In this document: positions 25,755 through 39,072 of the stretch, in pieces
Numbering within the stretch: the first letter of the stretch is position 1
How the letters are laid out: every line of letters begins with the position of its first letter
DNA from: Archilochus colubris
Taxonomy: Eukaryota; Chordata; Aves; Apodiformes; Trochilidae
Assembly (NCBI GenBank): GCA_023079485.1
Contig: CM041084.1
Coordinates: 99,490,467 to 99,554,466 of the forward strand
Reading direction: 5' to 3'
Length of the DNA: 64,000 bases
Notes under the pieces: generated by a model
The model's input: the letters and a program-made list of their open reading frames with translations, nothing else
Databases searched by the model: none
Told to the model about the DNA's origin: nothing
Translations under genes and position numbers: made by a program

Positions 25755-27588
25755 CTAAGTACAATAAATAACAAATAAGCTAAGAGTATAGTTTTTGTTG
25801 ATGCATTTGCTCATTTCTTAAAGTTATAGGAACACAGCTTTAACACTATCAATGCAATAATAGTTTCATAGATCACAAGGAAGATCACTTGTATCTATGT
25901 AATCTGCTTTTCAAACTTTAAGTCGTAAGACTTCTTCAAATTAATTTTTCATCTTGGACATACTTCCCTTTGCTTGCCTTTGCCTCTGCCCCCCAACAAA
26001 GCAGCACTGGATGTTTTTCTTAAACTTGCAGTGATGAAGAAAGCACCATAGCAAGTTTTTAAAGTTTGGCTAGTAGTTAATTTCCTTCAGTTTTCATGTG
26101 AGCATCAGCTATATTAATTTCTGCTTCTGTTCAGTGGATTGCCACCTCAATCACTGTCATATTTCTGGTAACAGCTGAGAGAGCTTTCATAGTGACTCTC
26201 TTCCCCCTTGCATTTCTGAATTCCTGATATGGTAAACCTCAATTTACCCATTATGAAACCAGAGAGGTGACAATTCTCTTGGCTTTTTCCCTCCAAGTAC
26301 AAAATTCAAACACTGTTTGATGCAACCTCCCTCTTAGTAGTAAATTTTCTATTTCTTTACGCAAATGAACTAGTAGCATTAAAATCACTTTTGTTCCTAG
26401 AGATTCTAATTACAATGCATGATTGAAATTATTACTGAGACTCAAAGTGAGCTCCAAAATATTTTAAATAATTTTTCCCCTTCAGACTTGCACATAAGAG
26501 TTGTGTCTAAATCAGCGATGGGCTGGATCAGTATCACTGGAGGTGGAGCACTGTAAGTCATGTGGTAGAAAAACATCCACTCTGCTTTAATGGTCAGTGC
26601 TGAATATTCAACATCACACACTGACCTTCTTCTCCCCTTTAGCCTTAAAGCAGTTCCACATTATTCTTGGAGAAAAGTTGGCAAAACAAAATTCTACCAT
26701 TCCAATGCATTACACAATCAACTCTATTTAAATTAAAATAAGTATCAATCCATCACAATTCACTCTTCCTCATCTTTTCATGGCAAATTAGCAATGGGGA
26801 ACAGTACTGCTGTGCAACAGTGGCCACCATCATCAACCACAGATCATTACACTAATGTGCTGGAGAACCAGCTCAGCCCCCTCAACCTACTAGAAAATAA
26901 TTCAATTGTCAGGAAAGGAATAAAATGCTAGTGAACTGTCAAGACCACCCACCCATTAACGCCTCCTCTAACTCAGCTTTATCATCAGGGATTTCTTTCC
27001 AAAGCAGTGGAAGAGGAATTCAGCTAGAACCTCCTAGCCCCCTCTCTGGATGAGAAATGAGCAAGGGTCATTTAAGATCTGAAAATACAATTTTCATTCC
27101 AAATCAACAATGTTGAGACAAAGTTCAGAGACCTAACACATCACTACTGGTTTCAAATTTAAAACATGAATCCCGCAAAGCAATCATGATATTATATGCT
27201 TAGTTGAAACCAGTTAATCCTAAAATCAGTAATATGCAAACTATTGGATTTCAGTACAGTTGATTCATCTGCTTTTTGTAGCAAAAAGTCAATTCAGAGC
27301 ACACAGGTGGTGATGATGGGAGCAGGTATTGCAGGAAACTTTGACAAAATGCAGTCTCCAATTGTTTGTCTAGATGAAGTTTAAACAACATGGAAGCAGA
27401 ATTTTAGATATCATTTTTAAGGCAGTTGGACACCTCCATCCAAACCTACACAAACTACCAAAGCAAATAAACCCCACTGACATGGGCAGGAATTAACAGA
27501 TAAATACTTCTGCAGTTGTGGATTTTGATTCCAACTCTGGCACAAGCAGAGGAGTTAACACAGGCACAAAGTGTACAGAAGGCCTTAC
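25755..27588 (-). other. RAB31 intron 4
   Basis: An 1834-bp intron with donor GTAAGG and acceptor TACTTAG. I see no repeat, RNA gene or coding signal in it. Confidence 0.9.
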
Positions 27589-27660
27589 CTGCTTGGTGAT
27601 ATCATAAACTATCACGGCTGCTGCTGAACCTCGGTAGTACATTGGAGCCAAGGAATGAAA
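27589..27660 (-). CDS. RAB31: RAB31 coding exon 4 (residues 67-90)
   Basis: The 72-nt exon encodes exactly 24 residues, beginning [15 protein letters not shown] and ending YDITKQ. It continues switch II (LAPMYYRGS is the Rab5-like signature) into the strand after it. The acceptor is TTAACAG|TTT and the donor CAG|GTAAGG; both boundaries fall between codons. The FHSLAPM form distinguishes RAB31 from RAB22A (FRALAPM). It is the first of three exons lying between the two related LTR copies in introns 3 and 6. Confidence 0.97.
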
Positions 27661-27857
27661 CTGTTAAAACATAATACCCACCCCCCCAAAAAAAAGTATA
27701 ATTAATAAATCAGAACCATCACACTTTCTCAGGTCACAAAGACTTGCCGTGGCAGAACCACTAACTTTTTTTCATACCACAGAGAACAGATGTCTTTGGT
27801 AGTTGCCCATCTCTCATTTTCCTTAAGTGCCAAGGAAGCAGAGCTCCCTTAACTTTT

Positions 27858-28020
27858 CATAGAATCATAGAATTGGCTGGGTTGGAAGGGACCTCAGAGA
27901 TCATCAAGTCCAACCCTTGATCCACTACCGCTGCAGTTACCAGACCATGGCACTGAGTGCCACATCCAGTCTCTTTTTAAATATCTCCATGGACGGAGAA
28001 TCCACTACTTCCCTGGGCAG
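27858..28020 (-). mobile_element. CR1 LINE 3' fragment near exon 4
   Basis: It opens with catagaatcatagaattg and the block 'gggttggaagggacctcag', and ends abruptly after 'cttccctgggcag'. It is 163 bp long and lies only about 200 bp upstream of exon 4 in gene sense. Same sense as RAB31. Confidence 0.93.
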
Positions 28021-28815
28021 CTGTGCTCCATCCTGCTGGATTTATGCCATCAGCACTTACTGATTCAATGCATCTTTTCCATTACAGGGCATGGACTCTA
28101 AGGACAAGTTTTGATGTGAAAATCACCTGCATTTGTGAGCCTAACCTGACAGCAGATACATCCCTTCCCCTTGCAAACAGCAATGTGTTGCTTTGCAGTT
28201 GCAACAGATTTGATTTAGATTGTGTTCGAGTTTCATAAAACACTGCAAATCAGTCAGATAAAATTAACTTGTCAGAAAAATTGGAAAACCTGTCATGTTT
28301 AGCTGTCCTGTGCTGTGACAGGTGTTTTGAAAAAACATGGGTTCTTGCAGTTCAAGTTACTCTCTAGCTTTTTGTTCCAAGGGAAACACCCTTTAAAGAA
28401 AAAAAACCAAACAAGTGATAAATATTTTTATAACAAGAGCTTGCCAATGAACAGAGTATTTTTCATATTTTACCATGACTAAGCAGCTGATTTAGAATTT
28501 CAGCTTGTAATTATAGAGAGAAAGGAAGTAAAAAAGTCTGCTGATTCAACAAAACTTAGTCTTAAGCAAACCCAAACCAATCTTTCTTGGAAAATACATT
28601 TAGTCTCACTGTAGTCAACACAGTCATTTTACAATTTTTTATCTGTAAAGGCAACTGCAACTTCATATAAAACTGCAGTGGATAACTGAGGTCAATTCCG
28701 AAATCAAATGCATTATTAGGGCAAGGTATGCATCTCACTGCCCAGTGCCCAGTTCAGGGATCCATGTGTTGCATTACAAATCTCTGCAGATTTACAGATC
28801 TTTTTCTCAGAACTG

Positions 28816-28880
28816 CATAGAATCACAGAATTATTGAGGCTGGAAAAGACTTCTGAGATCATCAAGTCCAACCTGTGATC
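28816..28880 (-). mobile_element. Very short CR1 LINE 3' end, intron 3
   Basis: Only about 65 bp remain: catagaatcacagaatt, then 'gaggctggaaaagac' and 'gatcatcaagtccaacc'. It is either an extreme 5' truncation or the start of a copy whose body has decayed. Confidence 0.88.
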
Positions 28881-31800
28881 TAAGTGCATTACTATGATCT
28901 AATGCACTTACAGACTGAGCATTTAGACACAGCAGCCTTCATATTTCGTGCTGTTTTATGTGCAATGTTTAAAACCAGTTGTTTGTAAAATTGGTTTATT
29001 TACCAGTTTGTAAGCTATTTATTAGAGGCCATACATCCCAGCTCAAGGTCGATACTTTCTCTTATAACAGTAAGGATGCACAGCAGCAGTGACAGATGGT
29101 CAAATACTGAAGTGTTTTGGGGAGAGAGGCGGGTGGGAGAACTCATTAATAGGATAAAACAGCAGGAAGGAGGATGAGAAAAAGAGGAATTGGTCAAGAA
29201 GTATGGTCTGTAGAAAAGGGATTGGCCAAGACCCTGAGGGATCTGGGTAGATGAGTGCCTTCTGGGCTTTTTGTGTGTGGCTTTATTATTTGCATGTTTA
29301 ATGCAATAAATGCTTTCCAGAATTTTTAGGGTTTCAGATCATCATAGAAAATTTCTAATATGTTGCATGGAAATCAGGGACCTTAACTGTAGAGGGGAGA
29401 TCTGATCTTTCATGGTGTATGCACACTCCTCCCAGTTTGTGAACTCCTGGAAATAAAACCAACATACCTTACACACAAGCTGATTTGGCTTTAATCTATA
29501 TTACAAGGTATTAATGAATTTACAAAGAGCTCTTGGATAACAGCAATCACACTTCACAGGAGCCATGCAGTTAAATTCACATGCTTCAAGTTCCTTCAAT
29601 ACCAACCCAGAAAGCACACTGAGAACCTGTGAGACACCTTGGGAATTCCTCTCTTTTCTTTTGACCAGGTGACTTCATAATAGCAGCTACGTGGAAGAAT
29701 CCTGCCAGTGTTAGGGTCAGAAAGTAAAGAATTAAAATAATTAAAAAAAAACAAAAAAAAAAAACCAAAAAGAAAAGCAGACCTCTTCCACTGGATCCCA
29801 AGTTGGTAGGTTTTAATGGATCCAGAATGCAAACTACCATTTTTTGGTAGGATTCCTTTTTAGATGGATTCCCAAACCAGCTTATGCATCAGATATACCC
29901 CAGGCTCAGCCAAAAGGAAGGGAGGGGAAGGGTGGCTGAGAAAAAGCAGGAAGGGCAGGACCAGTAGAAGCCAGATTCTCATCGGTTCATTGCACACTCA
30001 AATAGCTCTGCACTTGGAAGAACCACTTTGTGCACATCTCTGCTGGTACAGCCTACTGCCACTGGTAGGTTTACTAATTTTTTTCTAAAATTAAAGAAAT
30101 AATCCTTTTAAATAGATGCAGGTAAAATATAGAAAACAAGGGAAACTTCTCTTGAAACATTTTTGGAAATGTATCACTTCAACAAGATTTCAGCAACAAA
30201 TGCTAAAGGATGTCAAAGTATGTTTGACCTCCTCCTTGTGTCAAGAAACAAAAAGGGGTGACCAGAAGGGGAATGTAGTTCTCCTGCTACTTAAGACAAA
30301 ATAATCTACTTAAATATTCTGGTTCCTCACAAGCTTGGAAAGAGGGAGGGCAAGACCACAGCAAGCTAGGCTTGGAAAGGCAACAGCCTTTGAAAGGCAC
30401 TCAGTTTCAGGAGTTGCTGTTAACACCTAACTATGACCTCCCTACACTACTGTACTGAAAATCTATTTACTTTCTCATCTGACAGGGCAGTTATTTCCTC
30501 TTTTGCTATAGTAATATTTTAACTATAAGGCCTTTTTAGATAGAACATTCCATCTATATTTGGGCATGTGACTTCAGGATTATTTTGTTTGTTGTTAATG
30601 TTGAGTGATAGATTTTGTCTGATGTGTAAATTCACATTCCTATTTGGATAAACCTGATACTCAAGATTTAATATTTTACATTGCACAAAATGACCAAAAT
30701 GGGATTAGAGTGTATCTTAATGCAATTTCCTAATGTCTGTAAGGAAAAAAAAAAGTACTTGGAAATTATTTAATAACAACTGAAAGGACACTGGTGCGTC
30801 AGTTAGCACAGTACAGAATATCCAATAAAACCAAAATTAAATCCCAGTTGTCATTCTCTTGTACAGTCTAATAAACAAACATGATGATACACCCAGTCAA
30901 AAAAAATCACTGTTGTCCACAAGAAAACAGGAAAAGACTCTTTGCAACACTGACTGAATCAAGAAGGGTTGAAAAATTGTAACTCTGAGTAAGCTGCATG
31001 ATCTAATAACAGATTCTTAACAAATGTATTTTATGAGCATGGATTTTCCAACATTACAAACACAGTAGTAAAAAATATTATGTAAATAATAATGCATATT
31101 TAGTGCTTTTTTTTCTTTAAATCAGTGCCAAAAGCAAAGTCCTCTTGAACATTTATCTGGCCTAATTACCTGGAAAAAGAGTCAGGCAAAATTGATTAAA
31201 GGGCTACAAACCACTAATGTGCACATTTTTCACCTGCCAAGGACCAAATGTGGGACAGACACCCAAAACAAGTGACACACAAAAAAATCAGCTCTCAAAA
31301 TTAAATCTCACAGGACTACCTTCTGTATTATGAATTACAGTGTCCATAACCTTGATTTTATAGCTCAGTATTTCTGTACCCAGTAATTCCCAAGAACACC
31401 GGGAGAAAGAGAAGCAGTTTGAGATCTGGCATGAGAACAACCCTGCTTCTCCACAGGGGCCACCTAAAGCACTGGGGCAACCACTCTTGGCTCTGCCACA
31501 TGGACACCCAGGTCACAACCCAGCTTGCAAGGGAGTCACTGCCCTGTCCCAAGCAGCATGCTGGCACATCACTGCTGCCTGCAGCTAGCAGCAGCTCACA
31601 TCAGTGTGGACTAAGAGGTAATCGTAGACCCAAAGGAGTCATCTATCAGCTCCCAACATCACAAACAACCATGCTCCCAACATGTTTTAAAAGCTGACTG
31701 AGATTAACCCTAAAACCACCTGTTTGTTTGTTGTTGTTTTTTCCCCATGGAGTTCCTATGGGGAGCATTTTATTTTGACAAATAATAACATTCTGAATTG

Positions 31801-32110
31801 CTGGTTCCTAAATTTCTTGTAATTTACTTGCATCTTGACTTACTAGAATTCAAGTATCAGACCTTATTTTTAGCTAAAATATGAACATAAAGCAGTCTTG
31901 CAGTCTTAACTTTGCAGTCTTAACAGAGTCTTCCAGTCCACATATAAGGTAATGGGGACAAGGCAGCATTTAATTGTTTTTTTCTGTGACTGGTCCAGCT
32001 TCAAATCATCTCTCCTAACTGCATATGACCACGTTCATATGTGTTCTAGACATTAACTGTACTTCTCCTAACACATAACCAAACATAAAACCCCACCTAC
32101 TGATACTACT

Positions 32111-32930
32111 TGTCCTGGTTTGGGCCAGGATAAAGATGATTTTCTGTCTTGTACTTTTGCTTTTAGCTAAGTCTCTTGTAAGTAGTTGCACTTGCTGAAA
32201 TTAACAGCAAGTTTCTCAGACAGTGTCTGCTTCTAGGAATGGTAACACTCGATGTTTATAGTTACTGCTAGAGACTGGTGTGCAGAGCCAAGGACACTGC
32301 TCAGCTCTGAGGAAAACTTTCACCCTCCAGAAGGAAGAAAGAGGTCCCACCTGCAGCCCTCCTTTGGGGAGGACTGGACAAGATAGATGCCAGAACTGAC
32401 CAAACAGAGTATTCCATCCCATATACGTCATACTCAGTATAAATTTTTAAGGATCACGAGGGCCAAGCCAGATTTCCTGCTTCCAGCTTCCGGCTGCCTG
32501 CCCTTCCTGCCTTTCCTGCTTCCCTTCCTTCACCCGGCATCCTGGGAGGATTCCGTCCGTTCGTCTGCCTGTGGTCCTGATCCATGCCAGCCCATATCTG
32601 TGTGTTCCTGCCTCCAGTTCCCGACTGCTGCCGACTCCAGGAGTCCAGCCTGGACTTTCCCAGGGCTGCCCTGCAGCCTCGGTGGTGACGTGAGAGTTAC
32701 TGGGAGGAGAGGGGGGAGAAACGTGGTATCCATTTTCCTGTATATTTGTATATATTTAGTTTTTTTTTCATATTTATCATTACTGTTTCATTAAAGTTGT
32801 GTAGTTTAGTTTCCAACCCGTAAGTCTGTCTTCCTTATTCTCTCTCCTTTCTTTATCAGGGAAGAGAGAGAGATTAATAGAGAGCGTCTGTTACTCGGTT
32901 TAATTGCTGGGCCAGTGTTAAATCCTGACA
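32111..32930 (+). mobile_element. Solo LTR copy B (ERVL-like) with 5-bp target duplication, intron 3
   Basis: It spans TGTCCTGG to CCTGACA, so the ends form a TGTC/GACA inverted repeat. The element is flanked on both sides by the direct repeat ctact (32106-32110 and 32931-32935). A 5-bp duplication is typical of ERVL-class integration. A TATA box lies at 32438-32444 and ATTAAA at 32790-32795. The length is 820 bp, with no gag or pol beside it, so it is a solo LTR left by recombination. It is antisense to RAB31. The 135-codon open frame at 32387-32794 is an LTR by-product, not a gene. Confidence 0.9.
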
Positions 32931-35251
32931 CTACTGAATTTCAATCCTTCCTTTCCTACTAATTTCCACCATGTCCTTCTAGGCACTGGGAATACCTCTC
33001 ATCATTTTATAATGAGTGAACTATCATTAGCAGCTCACTGAATACAGAAATTTAGAAGTCCTGTGCCTTTCATTCAGTATCCACAAAAAGTTTGCCTGTT
33101 TTTTTCCCCTCTCTTGTTCCTCTACCAACACATCCACTTCACACTTGCGCTTCGTCATCTCTGCCACTGAGGAAGAAGAAGTGAGGCCACACGCACATTA
33201 TGAAATTTCCTCTGAAAACACATCTTCTGTTCCTCCCAGCATCCAACAAGAAGCTGCTGAACCTTCACAGCTCTACAGTCCTGCAGCATAGGGGGTGAAT
33301 TCAGTCTTAGGTAGTGCAAACACTAGTTCAGCATAACCAGAGTTGCCCTTATTGAACTCAGGAGTAATATGGGATTCTGCAACCCCTGATCTGGCCATCT
33401 GAAGCCAAAAGAAACTTTGCCCTTGCAAAGGGCAGAAAAATGGAACCAACCCACCATTAAGGAACTTAACAACAATTTAAAAGTTTTCTAAGGGTTTGCT
33501 TTCTGTTTCCTGTGCATATTTGGCTGTAGGTAACGCTTTTCAAGTTTCCTCTGTACTAACCATCCAAAACAGGGAAGAAGAAAAACCCACAGAGTAGCCA
33601 TATTTCAATACTTACAAGACAAAAACAAATTCAATGCCAATCACACCCAAGCTGTGGCAGTGAAAGCCTCTTAGCCAATTCTTCTGCAGTGCTGACTTAG
33701 AAAGCAAAACAGAGGTTAAATCAATACAGGAATGAAAACCTACCACTCCTGCCTATTTATATGGAGGCTGACAAATGCTGCTGAAGACAGCCAGGATTCA
33801 GTCAATCTGCCAGGCACAGCAGGGAACACTCAATTCATGTCTGCAGCTCTGGGCACCATCCTGTAGTGCTACACCCAGTGCTGGCATACTGCCACAGCAG
33901 GGCTGCCTCCTCCAAACTCCATAGCCAAAAGGGAGAAAAAAAAAAAAACAAACCTCAAAACCACCACCAACAAAACTCCACAAGCCCTCTGCTGGGTTGC
34001 TTTTTCCATCCTAGGCTGTAAAGAACATCACTTGTTCTTGCTGCAGAAGGACTGTAATTCTGCCTACAAGCAGGGCTGGAAAGGGTAAGGATGCAGAGGG
34101 TAAGCAGAACCAGGGAAGTGCTCAGGGAGCACTACACACCTTCTCACATCAAGGGCTGAATTCAGCTAAGGCTTTCCCACATGGTGCCTTTTTCAAGCAG
34201 CTGCAGGTGCATAGCAGCACAAGATTTGCTTCCTGACAGCAGTAATCATTTGAATAGATTTCATTCCCATTCTTGAGAAGCTGCTCTCTGACTGTGTATT
34301 TGCATGAGTGGACAACACCAAACCTCTTGGTTCTTCTTGAGGTCAGAGATCCATAACCTTTTTTTACTGGGGTGCCATTAAGGACATGTAAGGACCGCCA
34401 CAGCTTCTGGCCCTCTGCTAGACACTTTGGTGTGTGGCCCATGACATAGCTCTGCAACATCCTTCCCCTTCCTAGGGCACAAACTCACGGGACTGTGATC
34501 AGAGACTGGGACTTTCCCACATCCACTTGCTCAGCAGTCTATTCTCAGCCCCCTCCAGGTGATGTCTTCTTTCTCCTGTTCTCAGCCCCTCCTGCCCCAC
34601 AACCTCTTCAGTCCTGTCCCCAAATCCATCTGAAGCACATTCCTTACACTTTGGTCTCTCTTCCTACAACCCCAACCAACTGTGGTTCTTGTCACAAAGA
34701 GTAAGGTAGACCCGTGCCAGCAACACGGTACCACCAGCCTGTGCAGGAGAGCTCCCTGAACTGCTTCCATGGATCAAGAAAGAACCCACATGGGAAGAGT
34801 CAGAGGCTGCCAGCATTATGTCTGTGTTGCTCATTGCACTGCCCAGCTGCTACTCCTCTGCCTGGTCAAGTCTGGGCATTTAAACACCCCATTCCTGTCA
34901 ACTTTGAGGCAGTGGCTGCTAATAAACAGAAAATCTGTGGTGACCAGAGAAGCAAAGGCAAAAAACAGAAGTGCCAAACAGATTATCCTGAAACATAAGC
35001 TTCTCACACAAGAAGTGGTTCAGGGAGGGATACAAAATTCCTGACATTCTCAGCTGGCAAAGGGCGAATGGAAAAATGTTATGCACGAAAGCCCCTATCA
35101 GATGCCATTTAGCATTTTATAACCTCGAGTAGTTTTTCCTACATGATTGAAGGCTGCTGTTCCAGTTCTCAGAATTTGAAAGCTGAATAAATCAGGAAAG
35201 ATTTGCCTGTCTCAAACCTACAGATATTTTTTGCCAGTTAAATCGAAGAAG

Positions 35252-35281
35252 ACACACACACGTACATATATATATATATGT
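35252..35281. repeat. (CA)n-(TA)n compound microsatellite
   Basis: ACACACACAC is followed by CGTAC and about seven AT units. Only simple-sequence content is visible. Confidence 0.88.
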
Positions 35282-36061
35282 AAGCATTTTTCTCAACTAT
35301 GTAAAAATTCTTAGAGAGGGGGAAATTGCAACACTCTAGGATAATCTTTTGAAGATACTTTAAATAAGCAGAAACCAAACTTTTGCACCATCACAGAAGT
35401 GACCTGTGCTTGGCCCTTCTGAAGTTTACAGTTGTTAAACAAAGGATGCAAAAGGCACTACACCTAAACCATGTCTCACTGTCAAGCTACACACCCTACA
35501 AGTTTGTTGAAGCTTAAGAAAAAAACCACATCCACATGCATCTTTTAAACGATTTACCATGCTTTACTCTAAAATCAGTAAAAGTAACACATTCACTTAC
35601 TAGCTTTAATGCTTCCCATGCTCTTCTTACAAATGCACATACTACCAAATCACCTGTTGCCCTTTCCAACATGCTGGCAGTAGCTCCCCACGGTGAGGTC
35701 CTTACACCACATACAAAGAACTGCCTCCCCACTGACTGACCTGCCACTGACCAGAGCCACCTATAAAACCTGTAGAGCAAAATTCAGGCCATGTCTTGAC
35801 TGCAGAAGTAATTCATGTCATTGACAGATGGTATTAACTCCTCTCAGGACAGTGTGCTTTTTTATTAGGTTGCTCAGCTTAGGGGAAAAATCTCAGGAAA
35901 GACTATGGCAAGGACGAGTCCTCCTCTCAAGGAGTATTTTCACCCCTTACCTTGTGAGACTATGTCTAAATCACCTAGACAACTACTGTTGCTGAGACAA
36001 GAGGGGGCTATAAAGTGCTGTAGATATCTCATCAGTCAGCCTCTTCCTGGAAATGGAGTTT

Positions 36062-36083
36062 AAAAAAAAAAAAAAAAAAAAAA
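36062..36083. repeat. Poly-A run, 22 bases
   Basis: An uninterrupted A22 on the plus strand (T22 in RAB31 sense). No retroelement is recognisable immediately 5' of it. Confidence 0.93.
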
Positions 36084-36693
36084 GCCCCACAACTCAGGGT
36101 AATGCCTATGAAAGTTTAAACTGAGGGAGTAATTGAGGCTCTTTCTATTAAACAAAATTAAAAATCCCAGAGTTCAACACAGTGAATTTTAAAAGGACAG
36201 AGATAAATTTTCCTGCCCTAGAAATGTGGCCCTCAGGCTTCCTAACTATTTGCTGCAATAGTTCTCAGCTGGCAAAATGGAAAGCTGGCAGCCACCCAAG
36301 GTATTCAAACAAAGCTTTGCAATTAGAAGCTACTTAAAGAGTATCATGAACCAAAATATATGCTAATAAAAACATCATTAACTAACTCGTGAAGAGACTT
36401 TTCTTAGGGGAGGGAATCTTCACTAACAATAATGTAACTGTTGTGCATTTAAGCCCAGAAGCTCATGGCAACAATTTATAGCTGATGGAGAAAAAGTGAG
36501 ATAGTGACAAAAAAGTGACATTTGGAAATCAGTGGGGTGGAGGGAAAGTGACTGAAAAACAGAATAAAGTGAGCTTGTCTGATAGCACACCAACACAACT
36601 GGGTCTGCAGAGACCAGTACTTAGCCACAGAAAAGCAGGATTTTGTTAAGTATGCTGCCAGTTTATCATTCTCCCTACCCAAAAATGGGAAGG

Positions 36694-36713
36694 AAAAAAA
36701 AAAAAAAAAAAAA
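36694..36713. repeat. Poly-A run, 20 bases
   Basis: An uninterrupted A20 on the plus strand, 610 bp from the previous run, followed by GAGAGATAAAAGG. Confidence 0.93.
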
Positions 36714-37602
36714 GAGAGATAAAAGGATTAACAAGCTCTCTCCTTGGTGTAATCAAGAACAATGTGTATTTTCCACAGTGAGAGCTGCTGGAGAGCCATG
36801 TACCCCTCTCCAGGGTCTCCTCTGGGAAGCGTGCTGAGCTTTCACTCCCACCAAGGCTGTGACAGAAGTGCTTTTGATCTCCATTTTCTGCCACATTAAT
36901 GTCATTCTGCAGCAGTGATATTTACTCATTATTTTGCACAAAATGGCAATTCTAGTTCCTTCTCTACCGCCTACAATACCGAGTTTCCTGACACAAAAGA
37001 AATAAAACACTACAGCTAATATCCCTATGAATCTGTTTTCCATTATCAGCTTCTGACTGGCTGGCCTGTATATCAAGGGTCCTCAACCAAGTCAAGTACT
37101 CCTACGAGCTCTTAGTCCCAGTAAAGACCAGCATTTCTGAAGGCTTGTGACATTACAAGTGGCCACCTGAAAGCTGATTTAAGGCCTCAAGGGGGTGCTG
37201 AGTCCTTCCAGCTGAGTTCTCTGAGCACCCAGGGCACAGTCCTCTTCAGAAGCAGCTGTTTGAATTTCCAGTTTCTCCAAGCTGACTGAAGGCAGGCAAG
37301 GAGGCACACTGGTCCTCACAGAGAATTGCATAAATAAGGTTTTGTGACAAAGATACCGAAGAGTGGTTCCTCTACACTCTCCAAGCTGGCAGTTTCCCAC
37401 TCCGGTTCTCAGAGAAACTCAAGGAGAAGAAAACTCATAAAAAAGAGACACTCATGAGCAAGGAGCACAGAAGTGCTGCTTCTATTGTCAGCACCTCTCT
37501 ACTGCTCTACTACTGTTAATGGTTGCACTTAACTTTCAAGGATAAGCAAGGCTTTGGTTACACCTTACTCCAGGGAGCAGCAGCAGCCCAAAGAAGGCTC
37601 CA

Positions 37603-37978
37603 CATAGAATCATAGATTCTTTAAGTTTGGAAAAGACCTTCGAGATCATCAAGTCCAAATATAATCCAGCTACCACAACCATAACCGCATCTTAAAGTAC
37701 CACGTCTAAATGCTTCTTGAACACCTCCAGGGATGGCGACTTCACCATGAGCATCCCATTCTAATGCCTCACAACTCCTTCAGTAAAGAAATTTTTCCTA
37801 ATATCCAACCTAAGCCTCCCCTGACATGACTTAAACACACTGCCTCTTGTCCTATTGCTAGCTACTTGGGAGGAGAAACCAACACTGGCTTCTCTACAAC
37901 CTCCCTTCAAGTAGCTGTAGAGAGCAATAAGATCACCCCTAAGCCTTCTCTTCTTCAGACTAAATAACCCCAGTCACA
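37603..37978 (-). mobile_element. CR1 LINE 3' fragment, intron 3
   Basis: It starts catagaatcatagattct and continues through 'ttggaaaagaccttcgagat', 'aacacctccagggatgg' and 'ctcccttcaagtagctgtag' to 'aataaccccagt'. About 375 bp, diverged, in the same sense as RAB31. The lettered CR1 subfamily cannot be set without alignment. Confidence 0.92.
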
Positions 37979-38779
37979 TCAGCAACAGCTGGAAGAGCTG
38001 GGGAAGCAGAGAGTGCACCCACTCTAGAACAAGCAATGAAATCCTATGCTTGACCTTGTGTTGGGAAGAGCCAAGGCAAACGAAGGCCACGTTGCAAGCG
38101 CAGGAAATCCTAAACAGTGTTATCAGCAACACAGCCAAACACTGACAAAACTTCCAGCCTTTCACACTGGAATGCAGAGCCTCACCAAAAATCACAAGGA
38201 AAAAGGCAAGGACAACAGCTCTCAAAACAGAAACACCACTCAGAAGACATTTCTTAGTTCACTGTGAAAAACAGCAGTAAGCCCAGGAGTTGGGGTAGCC
38301 TGAAAGCTTTGGGTCATCACTGTTGTTTACAGGATTAAAAAGAAGAAAATTAACAGGGGGAGAAATTTGGTCTTGAATAGCAGATCAGAAGAAGCAACAC
38401 AAAGAAGACAAAGCAACTAGAAACCCAAATACCAATTAAAATGAACAAGCTATTGAGAAGCAGCATGTGTTTAGCTGTAAAATGGGGATGTGCCTGTACA
38501 GAGAATGACCTGGAACAGTCTGGGTCTCCCCTAGGAAACTTGTCTGCCTTGGTAGCTGGCACTCAATACACATCAATTTTATTTACTGTATCACTCCAGT
38601 TTCCTAGAGGCTTAGTAAAGGACTGGGAATACAGTGTGCAAACACAGAAGAAAAATATCATCTCCAGCCTAAAGAGGTTATAATTCATGGGTGCACATAA
38701 ATATCTGTAACATAACTTATCTACAATAGATTCTGAGTAATTTAACAAGGTTTGTGGTGGTCACTGCTCATTGTTGTTG

Positions 38780-38805
38780 CACACACACACACACAAAAAA
38801 AAAAA
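38780..38805. repeat. (CA)n followed by A-run
   Basis: About eight CA units run into A11. Simple-sequence repeat in intron 3. Confidence 0.88.
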
Positions 38806-39072
38806 GAAAGGAAGAATACAGATGTTTGAAAAACAATAAGCTTAAAAAATATGAGAGGAAACATAAGGGACTAGATAGGAAGGATGCATTTTTTTTGTCC
38901 AAGAGTCAGAGTTCCATCACAGATTTCCTGCCTCAAATGAGGCATCATTTCAGTAAACATGACTTTATTAATATTCACCTAATTTGAGAGTCTTCAGATT
39001 ATTTTGGAAAATAGGTTAATAGCTATATCTAAATGTCAAGAACTGAGTTTGGTGTGCTAAGGGTCCAAAATT

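Noticed and set aside
32387..32794. 135-codon plus-strand open frame
   Set aside because: It lies wholly inside the solo LTR; the matching part of the other LTR copy carries a different, shorter frame. There is no protein signature.
13849..32930. The two LTRs as the ends of one provirus
   Set aside because: They bracket RAB31 exons 4-6 with normal intron sequence and other repeats, and no gag, pol or env sequence lies between them. They are separate solo insertions.
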